Origin: an uncultured Anaeroplasmataceae bacterium
GTDB taxonomy: Bacteria > Bacillota_I > Bacilli_A > Acholeplasmatales > Anaeroplasmataceae
Assembly: GCA_947629825.1 (NCBI GenBank)
Contig: CANRFF010000004.1
Location: 1-64,000, forward strand
DNA length: 64,000 nucleotides
Direction of reading: 5' to 3'
In this document: piece after piece, positions 26,387 through 35,876 of the stretch
How positions within the stretch are numbered: the first letter of the stretch is position 1
Layout of the letters: each line of letters opens with the position of its first letter
The notes under the pieces: model-generated
Told to the model about the DNA's origin: nothing
What the model saw: only the letters and a program-made list of their open reading frames with translations
The model's database searches: none
Position numbers and translations under genes: made by a program

Positions 26387-27115
26387 TCAGACCTCCGCTT
26401 TCTTTTGTGCCAATTCGGCAGCCTTTTTGGCTTTCAATTCTTCGATTCTTTGTTTTTCCAGCGCCTGTTTTTTGGCTTCTTTATGATTCTTGTATGCGGC
26501 CATTACCGCCAAAATCAATCCGAGGGTCAAAAATCCTCCCGCCGGCAAAACGAATAATTTGATGGCATACGCCTGAAGCGGCGTCCAAGAAACCGAAGGC
26601 AAGAACGTGAAATAAACACCGAAGGAAAGCCCGCCGGTTCCCAAAATCTCCCGAATCACACCCATGATACATAATGCCATGGTAAATCCGATTCCCATTC
26701 CGAGAGCGTCCAACAAAGAGGCCAACGGCCCGTTTTTCGACGCAAAGGCTTCTGCTCGTCCCAGAATAATACAGTTGACCACGATCAGAGAAATAAATAC
26801 GCCCAAACTTGAATACAATTCGGGTACAAAGGCTTCCGCAAACATTTTGATGACGGTCACAAAAGTGGCAATAATCACAATATAACACGGAATTTTCACT
26901 TCTTGAGGAATGATTTTTCTCAATAACGAAATCAGAACATTGGATCCCATTAACGTTAAAATAACCAAAATTCCCATACCGAATGCCGATTCCAACGATT
27001 TGGTCGTCGCCAATGTCGGACACATTCCGAGCAGTCCGACCAATACCGGATTTTCCGTAATGATTCCGGCCAAAAATACTTTCAGCCGTTTTCCTTTCTG
27101 AACGGTCTGTTCCAT
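26387..27115 (-). CDS. rnfE: Rnf complex subunit E
   Basis: A 242-residue membrane subunit with six helices, paired with RnfA. Conserved segments are NPVLVGLLGMCPTLATTKS and VNCIILGRAEAFAS, with the cysteines proposed to hold the shared Fe-S centre. A basic, Ala/Lys/Glu-rich C-terminal helix of about 35 residues extends past the last membrane helix and is longer than usual. Its start overlaps the rnfG stop by one base. Confidence 0.95.
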   Translation of the reverse strand: MEQTVQKGKRLKVFLAGIITENPVLVGLLGMCPTLATTKSLESAFGMGILVILTLMGSNVLISLLRKIIPQEVKIPCYIVIIATFVTVIKMFAEAFVPELYSSLGVFISLIVVNCIILGRAEAFASKNGPLASLLDALGMGIGFTMALCIMGVIREILGTGGLSFGVYFTFLPSVSWTPLQAYAIKLFVLPAGGFLTLGLILAVMAAYKNHKEAKKQALEKQRIEELKAKKAAELAQKKAEV

Positions 27116-27657
27116 TAAGCAACGCCTCCTTTACAATCTTCCAATGCCGACAACACCAGACTCCGAATCAATTTCGACGCATACGTGGCACCGGCCGTAA
27201 CGTCCGAATCGGAAAGATCCAAAGCGGAAACATCGTCCATGGTCATATTTTCTTTATATTGTCGGTCCAGATGAGTTGCGGTTTCTTTCGAAAAAGATTG
27301 TCCGTTGGTAATAAACCGAACGCCCGCCAGCGACAAATCCGAATGGATTCCCACCAACAATTCGATTTCGCCGTAGGTATTGGATCCTTGAACCGTATAA
27401 ATATATCCGAGCGGTGCGGAAGCGGAATCATAAGCCTCGATTTTCTCAACGATATATTCAGACTTGAATCCGGAAGTCGACGTTTTCGATTTCGATTCTT
27501 CATAGGTTGAAAAAATTTCTTGGCAAAGTTTGGCTTTCTTTTCGGTATTGTTTTTTTCAATCATCGGCGCCGTCCATAAATTGACAGAGGCAATCAATGC
27601 CGCACATACTACCGCAATCGCCATTAAAATACAAGCTGTAATCGTATATTTTTTCAT
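27115..27657 (-). CDS. rnfG: Rnf complex subunit G, FMN-binding
   Basis: A 180-residue protein with an N-terminal membrane helix and an extracytoplasmic FMN-binding domain. The Thr for covalent FMN attachment is in DVTAGATYAS (consensus S/TGATxxS/T). It starts next to the rnfD stop. In Rnf it relays electrons between RnfD and the membrane core. Confidence 0.94.
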   Translation of the reverse strand: MKKYTITACILMAIAVVCAALIASVNLWTAPMIEKNNTEKKAKLCQEIFSTYEESKSKTSTSGFKSEYIVEKIEAYDSASAPLGYIYTVQGSNTYGEIELLVGIHSDLSLAGVRFITNGQSFSKETATHLDRQYKENMTMDDVSALDLSDSDVTAGATYASKLIRSLVLSALEDCKGGVA

Positions 27658-27658
27658 C

Positions 27659-28771
27659 TTACAAGCCTCCCAATCTTCCGGCTACCGCAAAGCCGACGAT
27701 CAGACAGAGTGCCGTCATCGACAGTCCTATGCCGAGAATTTGTTTCCACGTATATGTATTCTTTTTCCCGCGCATCAAATGATCGATGGCCGGAACGAAC
27801 ATATTCGCAATCAATATGGAAAAGGCGACTCCTTCCGGATACGCTCCGCAATAGCGGATCAATGCCGTCAGCGATCCGACTATGGTACCGAAAACAATTC
27901 TTCCGAATTTGGTCGTCGGAGAAGTTACGGGATCGGTGATCATAAAGACCGCTCCGAACAACAAACCACCCGAAAGCAATTCATATAAGAACAATTCTCC
28001 GATATTGACGGAAGCCACATTTCCGGCAACGATACTTGCGACCAAAGTCAACACGCAAAAACTTGCAATCATCGAAAGACAAGAACGCAAATCGGCAGAT
28101 CTTCTCGCAAATAAGTAGATTCCTCCGATCAAAATCATCAATGCGGAAACTTCTCCCATACTTCCGGGAACTTGTCCCAAAAACAAATCCAGTAAACTGT
28201 ATTCCTGCAGTGCCTGCGAAAGCAACGACATATCGTCTTTGATGAGTGCGAGCGGAGTTCCTCCGGCCGCAACATCTACTCCGCCTTTGGTATAAATCAA
28301 CTGACTGCCGAAACATACGGCCAAGAACACACGACCGACGGCTGCCGGATTGAAAATATTACTTCCCAATCCGCCGAAAATCATTTTTCCGACAAACATT
28401 CCGAAAAAGGCTCCGATAAATACCACATATCCGCTACATCCCGCCGGCAACAACAAAGCATAAATCAACGAAGAAATCAACGGAGCCGTAATATTATTGA
28501 TCGTATATTGTTGTTTCAACTTCAGAAATCCTTCTTTGGAAAAGAGTTCTTTGATTTTCATATCTTTCGGAAAGCGAAGAATCGCCACACAAAAGAGTTC
28601 CGTAATCAACATCGTCGAAACCGAAATCAAAATCACATAGACGCCGTTCCAACCGTTTTGAATACACGCAAACAAAACGACCGGTAAAAGAGCAATAATG
28701 ACATCCAACATCATTCGTCGAACGGAAACGGGCTTACGAATGTAAGGAGCACTTTGAACAACCAACTTCAT
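27659..28771 (-). CDS. rnfD: Rnf complex subunit D
   Basis: A 370-residue integral membrane flavoprotein, homologue of NqrB, thought to form the ion-translocating part of Rnf. The ATG at 28771 (MKLVVQSAPYIR) has a GGGGA ribosome site; an open frame continues upstream into rnfC but is not coding. The flavin attachment site is AGGTPLAL, where the usual motif is SGATPL: the Thr is kept but the residues before it differ. TDPVTSPTT near residue 295 is a conserved family segment. Confidence 0.94.
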   Translation of the reverse strand: MKLVVQSAPYIRKPVSVRRMMLDVIIALLPVVLFACIQNGWNGVYVILISVSTMLITELFCVAILRFPKDMKIKELFSKEGFLKLKQQYTINNITAPLISSLIYALLLPAGCSGYVVFIGAFFGMFVGKMIFGGLGSNIFNPAAVGRVFLAVCFGSQLIYTKGGVDVAAGGTPLALIKDDMSLLSQALQEYSLLDLFLGQVPGSMGEVSALMILIGGIYLFARRSADLRSCLSMIASFCVLTLVASIVAGNVASVNIGELFLYELLSGGLLFGAVFMITDPVTSPTTKFGRIVFGTIVGSLTALIRYCGAYPEGVAFSILIANMFVPAIDHLMRGKKNTYTWKQILGIGLSMTALCLIVGFAVAGRLGGL

Positions 28772-28782
28772 TTTTTCCCCTC

Positions 28783-30072
28783 CTATACCATTCTTTTTGC
28801 CTTCCGGCAATATTCCGTCAAATGTATTTTGGAAGTGCAAGTATAAGAACACATTCCGCATAAAATACACGCTTTGATATTCAACTTCTGTAAGGCGTCT
28901 TTGTCTTTGTTCTTTACCGCCTGCATGATCGCTACCGGCTGTAATCCCGCCGGACAGGAATAAACGCAAGAAGCACATCGAACGCAGGGTTCTTCGACGG
29001 TCGGTTTGTAATTCAAGACAATCGTCGACGTACACGTTTTGGTAATAACCGCATCATCACGTACCAGATTCGCCCCCATCATCGGACCGCCCATAATCAG
29101 CACTTTGTCTTCGTCGCCTTTGTATCCGCCGCAGACATTGATCAATTCTTTCAAAGAACTGCCGATTCGCAAACGAATATTCTGCGGGATTTTAATTCCA
29201 TCCCCCGACAGCGTATAGTTTCTTTTGATGACCGGTTCATTGTGTTTGATGGCACGATACAAACCGACGATCGTCGAAACGTTGAATACCATCAATCCCA
29301 ATTTTGCCGGTAATACTCCCGTAGGAACACGAACGCCCAAAGCAGATTTGATCATTTCGATTTCCCATCCCTGAGGATAATAATTTCCGACCCGAACCAC
29401 TTCGATATTCAAATCCGGATATCTGGTCAATTCCGAAGTCAGACAATCGTATAAATCCTGATATTTCTTTTTGATACAAATCAGCGCTTTTTTCGCTTTG
29501 AATGCTTTCAGCGCATAACTGATTCCCAATACGACTCTTCTCGGATGCTCCAGAATGATCCGGTGATCCGAAGACAACATCGGTTCGCATTCCACTCCGT
29601 TGATCAAAATCGTATGAATGGGATCTTTCGTTTGAAATTTGATATAAGTAGGGAAAGAACTTCCACCCAATCCCACCAAAGAACACTCTTTGGTAATTCT
29701 CGCATAATCTTCCAAAGTCAATGCGTCGATTTCTTCATCCGTCCGTTCGTATAACGGGTGAACCCATTCGTCTTTGAAATCGTTTTTGACTTTGATGAAT
29801 TCCGTCAGTTTTCCGCTTCGATGAAATTTCTTTTCGAATCCGACCACTTCTCCGCTGACCGTCGAATGTACCGGTTGTTCGAAAAAAGGTCCTTTTCGAA
29901 GTGCCACTACCTGACCGATTTTTACTTTGTCGCCGACTTTGACATATACGTCTCCCGTTGCGCAACGGGCATTGGTCGTCGCCAAGTAAATATATTCCGG
30001 ATTCAGATAGCGCAGTGTCGGTAAACTGACCGTCGAAACGATTCCTTTGATTTGTCTCGTTTTCGCAATCAT
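28783..30072 (-). CDS. rnfC: Rnf complex subunit C
   Basis: A 429-residue peripheral subunit that exchanges electrons with NAD+/NADH. It has the flavin/NADH-binding GLGGSSFPT motif (about residue 135) and two 4Fe-4S clusters near the C-terminus in CVRCASCVYSCP and CILCGMCSYTC. GAGGTGAG precedes the ATG. It lies 23 bp after glyA and begins the order C-D-G-E-A-(small Cys protein)-B. Confidence 0.95.
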   Translation of the reverse strand: MIAKTRQIKGIVSTVSLPTLRYLNPEYIYLATTNARCATGDVYVKVGDKVKIGQVVALRKGPFFEQPVHSTVSGEVVGFEKKFHRSGKLTEFIKVKNDFKDEWVHPLYERTDEEIDALTLEDYARITKECSLVGLGGSSFPTYIKFQTKDPIHTILINGVECEPMLSSDHRIILEHPRRVVLGISYALKAFKAKKALICIKKKYQDLYDCLTSELTRYPDLNIEVVRVGNYYPQGWEIEMIKSALGVRVPTGVLPAKLGLMVFNVSTIVGLYRAIKHNEPVIKRNYTLSGDGIKIPQNIRLRIGSSLKELINVCGGYKGDEDKVLIMGGPMMGANLVRDDAVITKTCTSTIVLNYKPTVEEPCVRCASCVYSCPAGLQPVAIMQAVKNKDKDALQKLNIKACILCGMCSYTCTSKIHLTEYCRKAKRMV

Positions 30073-30094
30073 AAATTCTCACCTCTTTATTTTT

Positions 30095-31384
30095 TTACTG
30101 CTTTTCGATTCTTTTTGTTGCGGTTTGCTGTCCGCTCGGCAATTCGTCTTCGAGATAAGGAAAATTTCGCATGAACGATTCCACTTCTTCTCTGATTTGC
30201 CGTAAAACGTCCGGTTGGTTTCTTCCGCAAAGCGTTCGATCTATCCAATCGACAATGCGGATCATTTCATTTTCTTTCATTCCTCTGGTCGTTACCGCCG
30301 CCGTTCCCAAACGAATTCCGGAAGTAAGCGATGTCTTTTGACGGTCGTTCGGAATCGAATTTTTATTACACGTGATTCCCACCGAATTCAATACCGAAGA
30401 CGCTTCTTTTCCCGTGATACCGACGCTTTTGTAAACATCCACCAAAAGCAAATGGTTATCCGTTCCGCCGGAAATCAGATGATATCCCCGTTTTTGAAGT
30501 TCCTCGGCCATGGTTTTGCAGTTGCGGACCACTTGAACCATATCCTTGCGAAAGGACGGTTCCGACGCTTCTTTCAACGCCACCGCTTTGGCCGCAATCA
30601 CATGCATCAAAGGCCCTCCCTGAATTCCCGGAAATACGGCCGAATCGATTTTTTTGGCAATTTCTTCCTTGTCGGAAAGAATCATTCCTCCCCGAGGACC
30701 ACGAAGCGTTTTGTGCGTTGTCGTCGTTACGACATCGGCATAAGGAAACGGACTGGGATGTTGTCCGGCCGCCACCAATCCGGCGATATGAGCCATATCC
30801 ACCATCAAATATGCGGAAACTTCATCGGCAATTTCGCGAAATTTCGCAAAATCAATGATTCTCGGGTAAGCAGACGCTCCCGCAATGATCAATTTCGGAC
30901 GAACTTTCAACGCCATTTTCCGGATTGCTTCATAATCCAGATAACCTTCTTCATTGACGCCGTAAGAAAATACCGTATATCTTTTTCCGCTGAAACTTTT
31001 GGAAAATCCGTGTGTCAGATGTCCTCCCGCATCCAACGACATTCCCAAAATCACATCGCCATAAGAAAGCAAGGCTTCATAAACCGCCATATTGGCGGAA
31101 GAACCCGAATGCGGTTGCACATTTGCGTATTTGCACCCAAACAAGAAACAGGCTCTTCGAATCGCCGTTTTTTCAATCTCGTCGATAAATTCACAGCCGT
31201 CATAATATCTTTTTTGATAATATCCTTCCGCATATTTATTCGTCAGAATACTTCCCTGTGCTTCCAATACCGCTTTTGAAACATAATTTTCGGAGGCAAT
31301 CAGTTCAATGTGGTTTCTTTGCCGAGTCAGTTCTTTCTGAATCCATTCATAGACTTCGGCATCGGTTTTTTGTAAGTTTTCCAT
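30095..31384 (-). CDS. glyA: Serine hydroxymethyltransferase
   Basis: A 429-residue PLP enzyme that converts serine and tetrahydrofolate to glycine and methylene-tetrahydrofolate. The PLP-binding lysine is in [21 protein letters not shown] and [14 protein letters not shown] are also present. It is the first gene before the rnf operon; a TATAAT lies near 31413. No glycine riboswitch is visible in the short leader. Confidence 0.96.
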   Translation of the reverse strand: MENLQKTDAEVYEWIQKELTRQRNHIELIASENYVSKAVLEAQGSILTNKYAEGYYQKRYYDGCEFIDEIEKTAIRRACFLFGCKYANVQPHSGSSANMAVYEALLSYGDVILGMSLDAGGHLTHGFSKSFSGKRYTVFSYGVNEEGYLDYEAIRKMALKVRPKLIIAGASAYPRIIDFAKFREIADEVSAYLMVDMAHIAGLVAAGQHPSPFPYADVVTTTTHKTLRGPRGGMILSDKEEIAKKIDSAVFPGIQGGPLMHVIAAKAVALKEASEPSFRKDMVQVVRNCKTMAEELQKRGYHLISGGTDNHLLLVDVYKSVGITGKEASSVLNSVGITCNKNSIPNDRQKTSLTSGIRLGTAAVTTRGMKENEMIRIVDWIDRTLCGRNQPDVLRQIREEVESFMRNFPYLEDELPSGQQTATKRIEKQ

Positions 31385-31436
31385 CGTTTCAAACCCAACC
31401 TTTCTTTCATTATATCATAATTTTTGGGAAAAAAAA

Positions 31437-31461
31437 CAAAAAGGTGGCATTTTATACCACC
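31437..31461 (-). terminator. Terminator of the helicase operon
   Basis: GGTGG/CCACC hairpin with a T-run on the minus strand, about 30 bp after the stop of the large helicase gene. Confidence 0.75.
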
Positions 31462-31490
31462 ATTTCATTCTTATGGGAAAAAACTTTGGT

Positions 31491-34400
31491 TTATACATAC
31501 AAACAACCGTCTTTTTCAAAGACTTCTCCCCGCAATTTCAGATACACCAATGCCCTTTCCAAAATTTGTACCGCATTTTCGCTCATCCGTAAATATCCCA
31601 AAACCGAAACAATGGCCTTGAAACAGCCCTCTTTGGTCATTCCGTTATTCTTTCTGACCATTTTACAGATTCCGTCTTCCAATTCCAAATGAGATATTTC
31701 CTCGATTTTTCTGGTAGAAGAAATACGCAAAGGCTGTGTTTCCAAAGGGTGTGTACTCAAAAATCCGTCTTTGAGTGTCAATCCGGTTTTTTTCAGATCC
31801 GTTTCGAATAAACTCCGAACTCCTTTGGTTACTTTCGTTCTTCCGTATATAAAACAAATCTTTTTCAACAGATATTCCACGGAAATCGGTTGTTCCCGTT
31901 CGACGATTTTCTTAATCAAAGCGGAATGACTTTTTTTCAGATAGAGCCGTTCGATTTCCTCTTGGGTGTATTCTTCATACGGCAAAAACATTTCTTCCCG
32001 ATGAACTTCTTCCTCTTTCAGTAAGGAAATCGGTTCGACGGCCGGAGTTGATTTTGAAATTTCCTCTGAGATTTCCCGTATTTTTTTCAACAGTTGCCGT
32101 TTCGCTTTTTCAAAATCTTTCGCAAAGTCGACAGAGAACAGGCGAATCACTTTCCAACCCAAACGGCTCAACATCATTTCCTGCAAACGATTGGCGTCGG
32201 AAACATTACCGATCTGATACGTCTTTCCGTCAGACATCAATGCCACCTGATAGGCATCATGCTGTTCGTTCAAAAGTGCCAGATCCACTTTAAATGCGGA
32301 AGTGCCTACCGAAGAATGAACGGAATATCCTTCTTCCGTCAACCATTTTTTCAAAACGGCGGGAAGCCCTTCTTCACACGGATGATCCTGTAATAAATCG
32401 GCTTTGATGTTTGCGGCATATTCCAGGTATTCTTTCAACAGACGAACCCCCACGGAATCCGTCGATTCCAAATGAAAATCTCCGGCAGTAATCGAACTGA
32501 CCACCATAATATGATATTTCGCCCGTGTAATCGCCACATTCAACCGTCGTTCTCCGCCGATATTGTTCAGCGGACCGAAATGCTGATAAAATTTATGATC
32601 CTTATTGTACCCGTAACACACGCTGAAAATGATACTGTCCCGTTCGTCACCCTGTACCGATTCCAGATTTTTAATGAAAAACGGTTCATCTTTTTCCTGT
32701 GAAATCCAACGATTCAACCCTTCGGAAGTCTTGATTTTTTCTTCCAACAATTCTTCGATCCGATTGGCCTGCGCATTGGAAAACGCAACGACGCCCAGCG
32801 AACGATTCGGACAGTGACGGATATGATCTTCAATCAATCCCACGACAAATTCGGCCTCTTGGCGATTGGTTCTCGACATCGCATCGTAAATGCCGTCGAT
32901 ATGATAAAAATCAATTCCGCACCGTTCTTCTTTGACTTTGGCTTGCGGAGTGGTAATCAGATGATTCTGGTAAAATTTCCGATTGGAAAACGCAATTAAC
33001 TCTTCGTTGCGACTCCGGTAATGAAAATGAAGTTCCCGAATATCGAAACAAGTCATGGCCTGTTCCAAAACGGAAGAAGTTTCATCCTCCTCTTCCTCTT
33101 CCGACAAGACATTGCCACTGAAAAAATTCGACGGGGGCATCTGCTTGCTGTCGCCGATGACGATCAGTTGTTTTGCCCGATAAATCGCTCCCAACGCATC
33201 CCACATATAAACTTGGGAAGCCTCATCGAAAATCACCACATCAAACAAATCCAAAGTACTGCTCAAATACGTGGAAACCGAAAGCGGCGACATCAAAAAT
33301 ACGGGTTTGATTTCCAAAATAAACTCTTTCAGTTCTTCCAATAACGTCCGAATCGGCTTCTGCGATCGGTTTTTGTGATATTCTTTGACCAAGGAAGCAA
33401 ATTCCGTTCCCGCCGTAATCGTATCATCCGGTCGATAACGGGAAAGTTTGGAAACAATCATTGCCTTATTGGCTTTCAAATGGAGAACGTCTGCCTTTTG
33501 GAAACTTTTCAAAAGCGATTCAAAATCGGACATCTGCAAAATCGGAGAACGCTTGATTGCGGAAATCATAATATTTTCCCAAAAACAACTTTCGTAAAGT
33601 TCGCTCAAGCGGTTCTGTTTTTGCTCGAGCGCCGTCAAAACGAAACCATACAGATGGTTCGACTTCAGTTTTTCCGTCAGGTTCAACAACTCCGCATAAC
33701 TGTTTAAAGAATACGTACTCTGAATCATCGCATTCAATTTCCGTTCGACCAGATCCAAAGAATCCGCCGTCAGATTCAAAACATTCACATCGAACCATTT
33801 CACCGCCTGATTCAACAACGATCCGTCCGTTTTCGAATAGTAAATCAAGAATCTCGTCGCTACTTCTTTTGCCAGATAGAACTGCTCTTCCGTCAGATTC
33901 AGATCTTCGGAAAAAACGTCCATATATTCGGTATCTTTCAACATCAATTCATATTCGTACAACCGGTATCCTTGCGGTAACTCCTGCCGAAGTTGTTCGA
34001 TTTCCAGACGGATTTTCCGCAAAATAAAGGCTTCTTCCAATTTCGTCAACAAATCCCGATCCGCCATTTTGATTTTCAAATACGGTTTCCATCTTCTTTT
34101 CAACCGCCGATACCCTGCGGAAAAATATTTCCGGAAATGGTCGATTTGACATCGGAAATCTTCGATGTCTTTTTCCGAAAGAATCGGTAACATTTCTTCT
34201 TTCAAAAAATGAAAAACCGTCGTGTGATCGTTTTGTTTCTGACATTCCAGATACCGTTTCAGTTTCTGTTGAAATTTTCGACGTTGTTCCTTTCGGAAAT
34301 ATTCTTTTTGATAAAAATTCAACTGAATCAATTTTTCCAGACCGTCCCAGACATCAATCATATCCCGATAACTATTCAAATTCAGATGAAGGGTCTGATT

Positions 34401-35864
34401 CAATTCTTTTCTCATCCGGTTTTGCGTTTTTATCAAATGAAGCAATTCTTCCAATTTTTTAGGGGCTTCGAAATGCAAAAACTCGGGATCCGTCTGACAA
34501 AATCCGAAATATTCGCTGTCTTCGCACTTCCATAATCCGTCTTGACAATGGGCTTCGTATTCGTCCAATATCTTTTGATTTTCAAGCAGTTTTTCAAGCG
34601 TCAATTCCCCGCCCTCGAGAGAAAACGGAAACGGGCGACCGATCGAAAAATACCGTTGAATGACTTCATAAAGACTCATCGAAATCGAATCGATGTTCCG
34701 GTGAAGAACCTGACGATACTCATCCAAACGGTCTTTGGAAAATTCATAGTCCAGTTCGATCTGATCCACGCTTTCTTTGATATCGTATTTCGGCAAATGT
34801 GCCGTTCGATACAGTTCGTTGATAAATTCTTTTTTGTTGGCCTTATGCGAATACAATTCCAAGACAAAACTATCCAGATCCGCTCTTTTCAAGTTTTCGT
34901 ACACGATATTGAGGGCTGCCTGTTTTTCCGAAACGAACAAAACTTTTTTGCCGTTGGCGATAAAAGACGAAATCATATTGGTGATCGTCTGACTTTTTCC
35001 GCTTCCGGGTGGCCCCTGCAAGACAAAAGACGTTCCTTTACATGCTTGACGAATCGCCGAAAGTTGCGAAGAATCCGCATCTACTACCGGATAAATCGGC
35101 AGATTTTCTTCTATCGTTTCCGTTTGTGTTCCGCAAAGTCGCAAAATATTCGCATTCTTTAGTAAAAGATGACGATGTTCCGTTACGTCTTCATACATAT
35201 TCATTTTCAAAAAAGAATAAATTCCAAGGCTTCCTTCCGCCAAAACGTTCATTCCGAGCGGTTCCAGTTGGTGATACACGCTGTCCAGATACGAAAAAAA
35301 ACCGCCCTCCCCATAAGGAAGTAATTCCACCCGAAACATCGATTTCAACCAATAAGAAAACGTCGGATTCGTAATCACTTCATCATCATATAAGACGATC
35401 CGATATTGTCCCTGCGTGATTTTCAAAGAAATCGGAACCAACAATAACGGGGCTTTCGCCGTTTCTTCTCCGTCGGGATATTCAATGAACCCAAACGCCA
35501 TATAAAGCGGATGAATTCCTTTTTCCGATAACGCATTCCGAAATTCTCTGAAAATATTTTTCAATACCTTTTTCATAGACTGTTCTTTTTTATAACAAAG
35601 AACTTCCGTCGGTTTCAATATTTCTTTGGCAAGGGTGGCGATATCTTTTTCTTCCTGTCCGGAAGCATGATAAAACTTTTGTAAAATTTCATCCGTCGGA
35701 AAAATCGAAAATTCCGTTCCGGAAGTCAACTTCAGAAAAAAATCTTCCCAGTCGGCACAAAAGGTCTGAATGGTGCGAAGCCCTTCCGGACGATCGTTTA
35801 AAAGTCGGTTTCGTTTTCCCAAATCCAGCAGGTGTAAACTCCACTCTTTCAACTTGTTTTCCAT
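31491..35864 (-). CDS. Giant superfamily 1 helicase with DUF4011, Vsr-like and DUF3320 domains
   Basis: A 1457-residue protein. The N-terminal part resembles DUF4011. An SF1 helicase follows, with Walker A GPPGSGKSQT (about residue 286), Walker B DVVIFDEASQ with GDSKQMPPS, and helicase motifs such as VQGDERDSIIFS and NVAITRAK. A Vsr/MTES_1575-type nuclease-like domain lies near 1190-1280 and a DUF3320-like end follows. Single genes of this layout have been reported as an anti-phage system (hhe, DUF4011-helicase-Vsr). The usual IECDG of the nuclease core reads LMSDG here and the following YH is YQ. The ATG at 35864 is favoured because the ATG at 35870 touches its ribosome site. It follows cls by 12 bp. 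Confidence 0.8.
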   Translation of the reverse strand: MENKLKEWSLHLLDLGKRNRLLNDRPEGLRTIQTFCADWEDFFLKLTSGTEFSIFPTDEILQKFYHASGQEEKDIATLAKEILKPTEVLCYKKEQSMKKVLKNIFREFRNALSEKGIHPLYMAFGFIEYPDGEETAKAPLLLVPISLKITQGQYRIVLYDDEVITNPTFSYWLKSMFRVELLPYGEGGFFSYLDSVYHQLEPLGMNVLAEGSLGIYSFLKMNMYEDVTEHRHLLLKNANILRLCGTQTETIEENLPIYPVVDADSSQLSAIRQACKGTSFVLQGPPGSGKSQTITNMISSFIANGKKVLFVSEKQAALNIVYENLKRADLDSFVLELYSHKANKKEFINELYRTAHLPKYDIKESVDQIELDYEFSKDRLDEYRQVLHRNIDSISMSLYEVIQRYFSIGRPFPFSLEGGELTLEKLLENQKILDEYEAHCQDGLWKCEDSEYFGFCQTDPEFLHFEAPKKLEELLHLIKTQNRMRKELNQTLHLNLNSYRDMIDVWDGLEKLIQLNFYQKEYFRKEQRRKFQQKLKRYLECQKQNDHTTVFHFLKEEMLPILSEKDIEDFRCQIDHFRKYFSAGYRRLKRRWKPYLKIKMADRDLLTKLEEAFILRKIRLEIEQLRQELPQGYRLYEYELMLKDTEYMDVFSEDLNLTEEQFYLAKEVATRFLIYYSKTDGSLLNQAVKWFDVNVLNLTADSLDLVERKLNAMIQSTYSLNSYAELLNLTEKLKSNHLYGFVLTALEQKQNRLSELYESCFWENIMISAIKRSPILQMSDFESLLKSFQKADVLHLKANKAMIVSKLSRYRPDDTITAGTEFASLVKEYHKNRSQKPIRTLLEELKEFILEIKPVFLMSPLSVSTYLSSTLDLFDVVIFDEASQVYMWDALGAIYRAKQLIVIGDSKQMPPSNFFSGNVLSEEEEEDETSSVLEQAMTCFDIRELHFHYRSRNEELIAFSNRKFYQNHLITTPQAKVKEERCGIDFYHIDGIYDAMSRTNRQEAEFVVGLIEDHIRHCPNRSLGVVAFSNAQANRIEELLEEKIKTSEGLNRWISQEKDEPFFIKNLESVQGDERDSIIFSVCYGYNKDHKFYQHFGPLNNIGGERRLNVAITRAKYHIMVVSSITAGDFHLESTDSVGVRLLKEYLEYAANIKADLLQDHPCEEGLPAVLKKWLTEEGYSVHSSVGTSAFKVDLALLNEQHDAYQVALMSDGKTYQIGNVSDANRLQEMMLSRLGWKVIRLFSVDFAKDFEKAKRQLLKKIREISEEISKSTPAVEPISLLKEEEVHREEMFLPYEEYTQEEIERLYLKKSHSALIKKIVEREQPISVEYLLKKICFIYGRTKVTKGVRSLFETDLKKTGLTLKDGFLSTHPLETQPLRISSTRKIEEISHLELEDGICKMVRKNNGMTKEGCFKAIVSVLGYLRMSENAVQILERALVYLKLRGEVFEKDGCLYV

Positions 35865-35876
35865 AAGCATCTCCTT

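Noticed and set aside
28772-29035. N-terminal extension of rnfD into rnfC
   Set aside because: The extension is out of frame with the clear rnfC and does not resemble RnfD; MKLVVQSAP with a ribosome site is the normal start.
30215-31279. Long plus-strand open frame of about 350 codons opposite glyA
   Set aside because: It is antisense to a clear glyA, has Arg/Phe/His-rich low-quality sequence and no ribosome site. The same holds for long plus-strand frames near 604-1416, 3192-4163, 24069-24908, 56097-57005 and 57931-58854.
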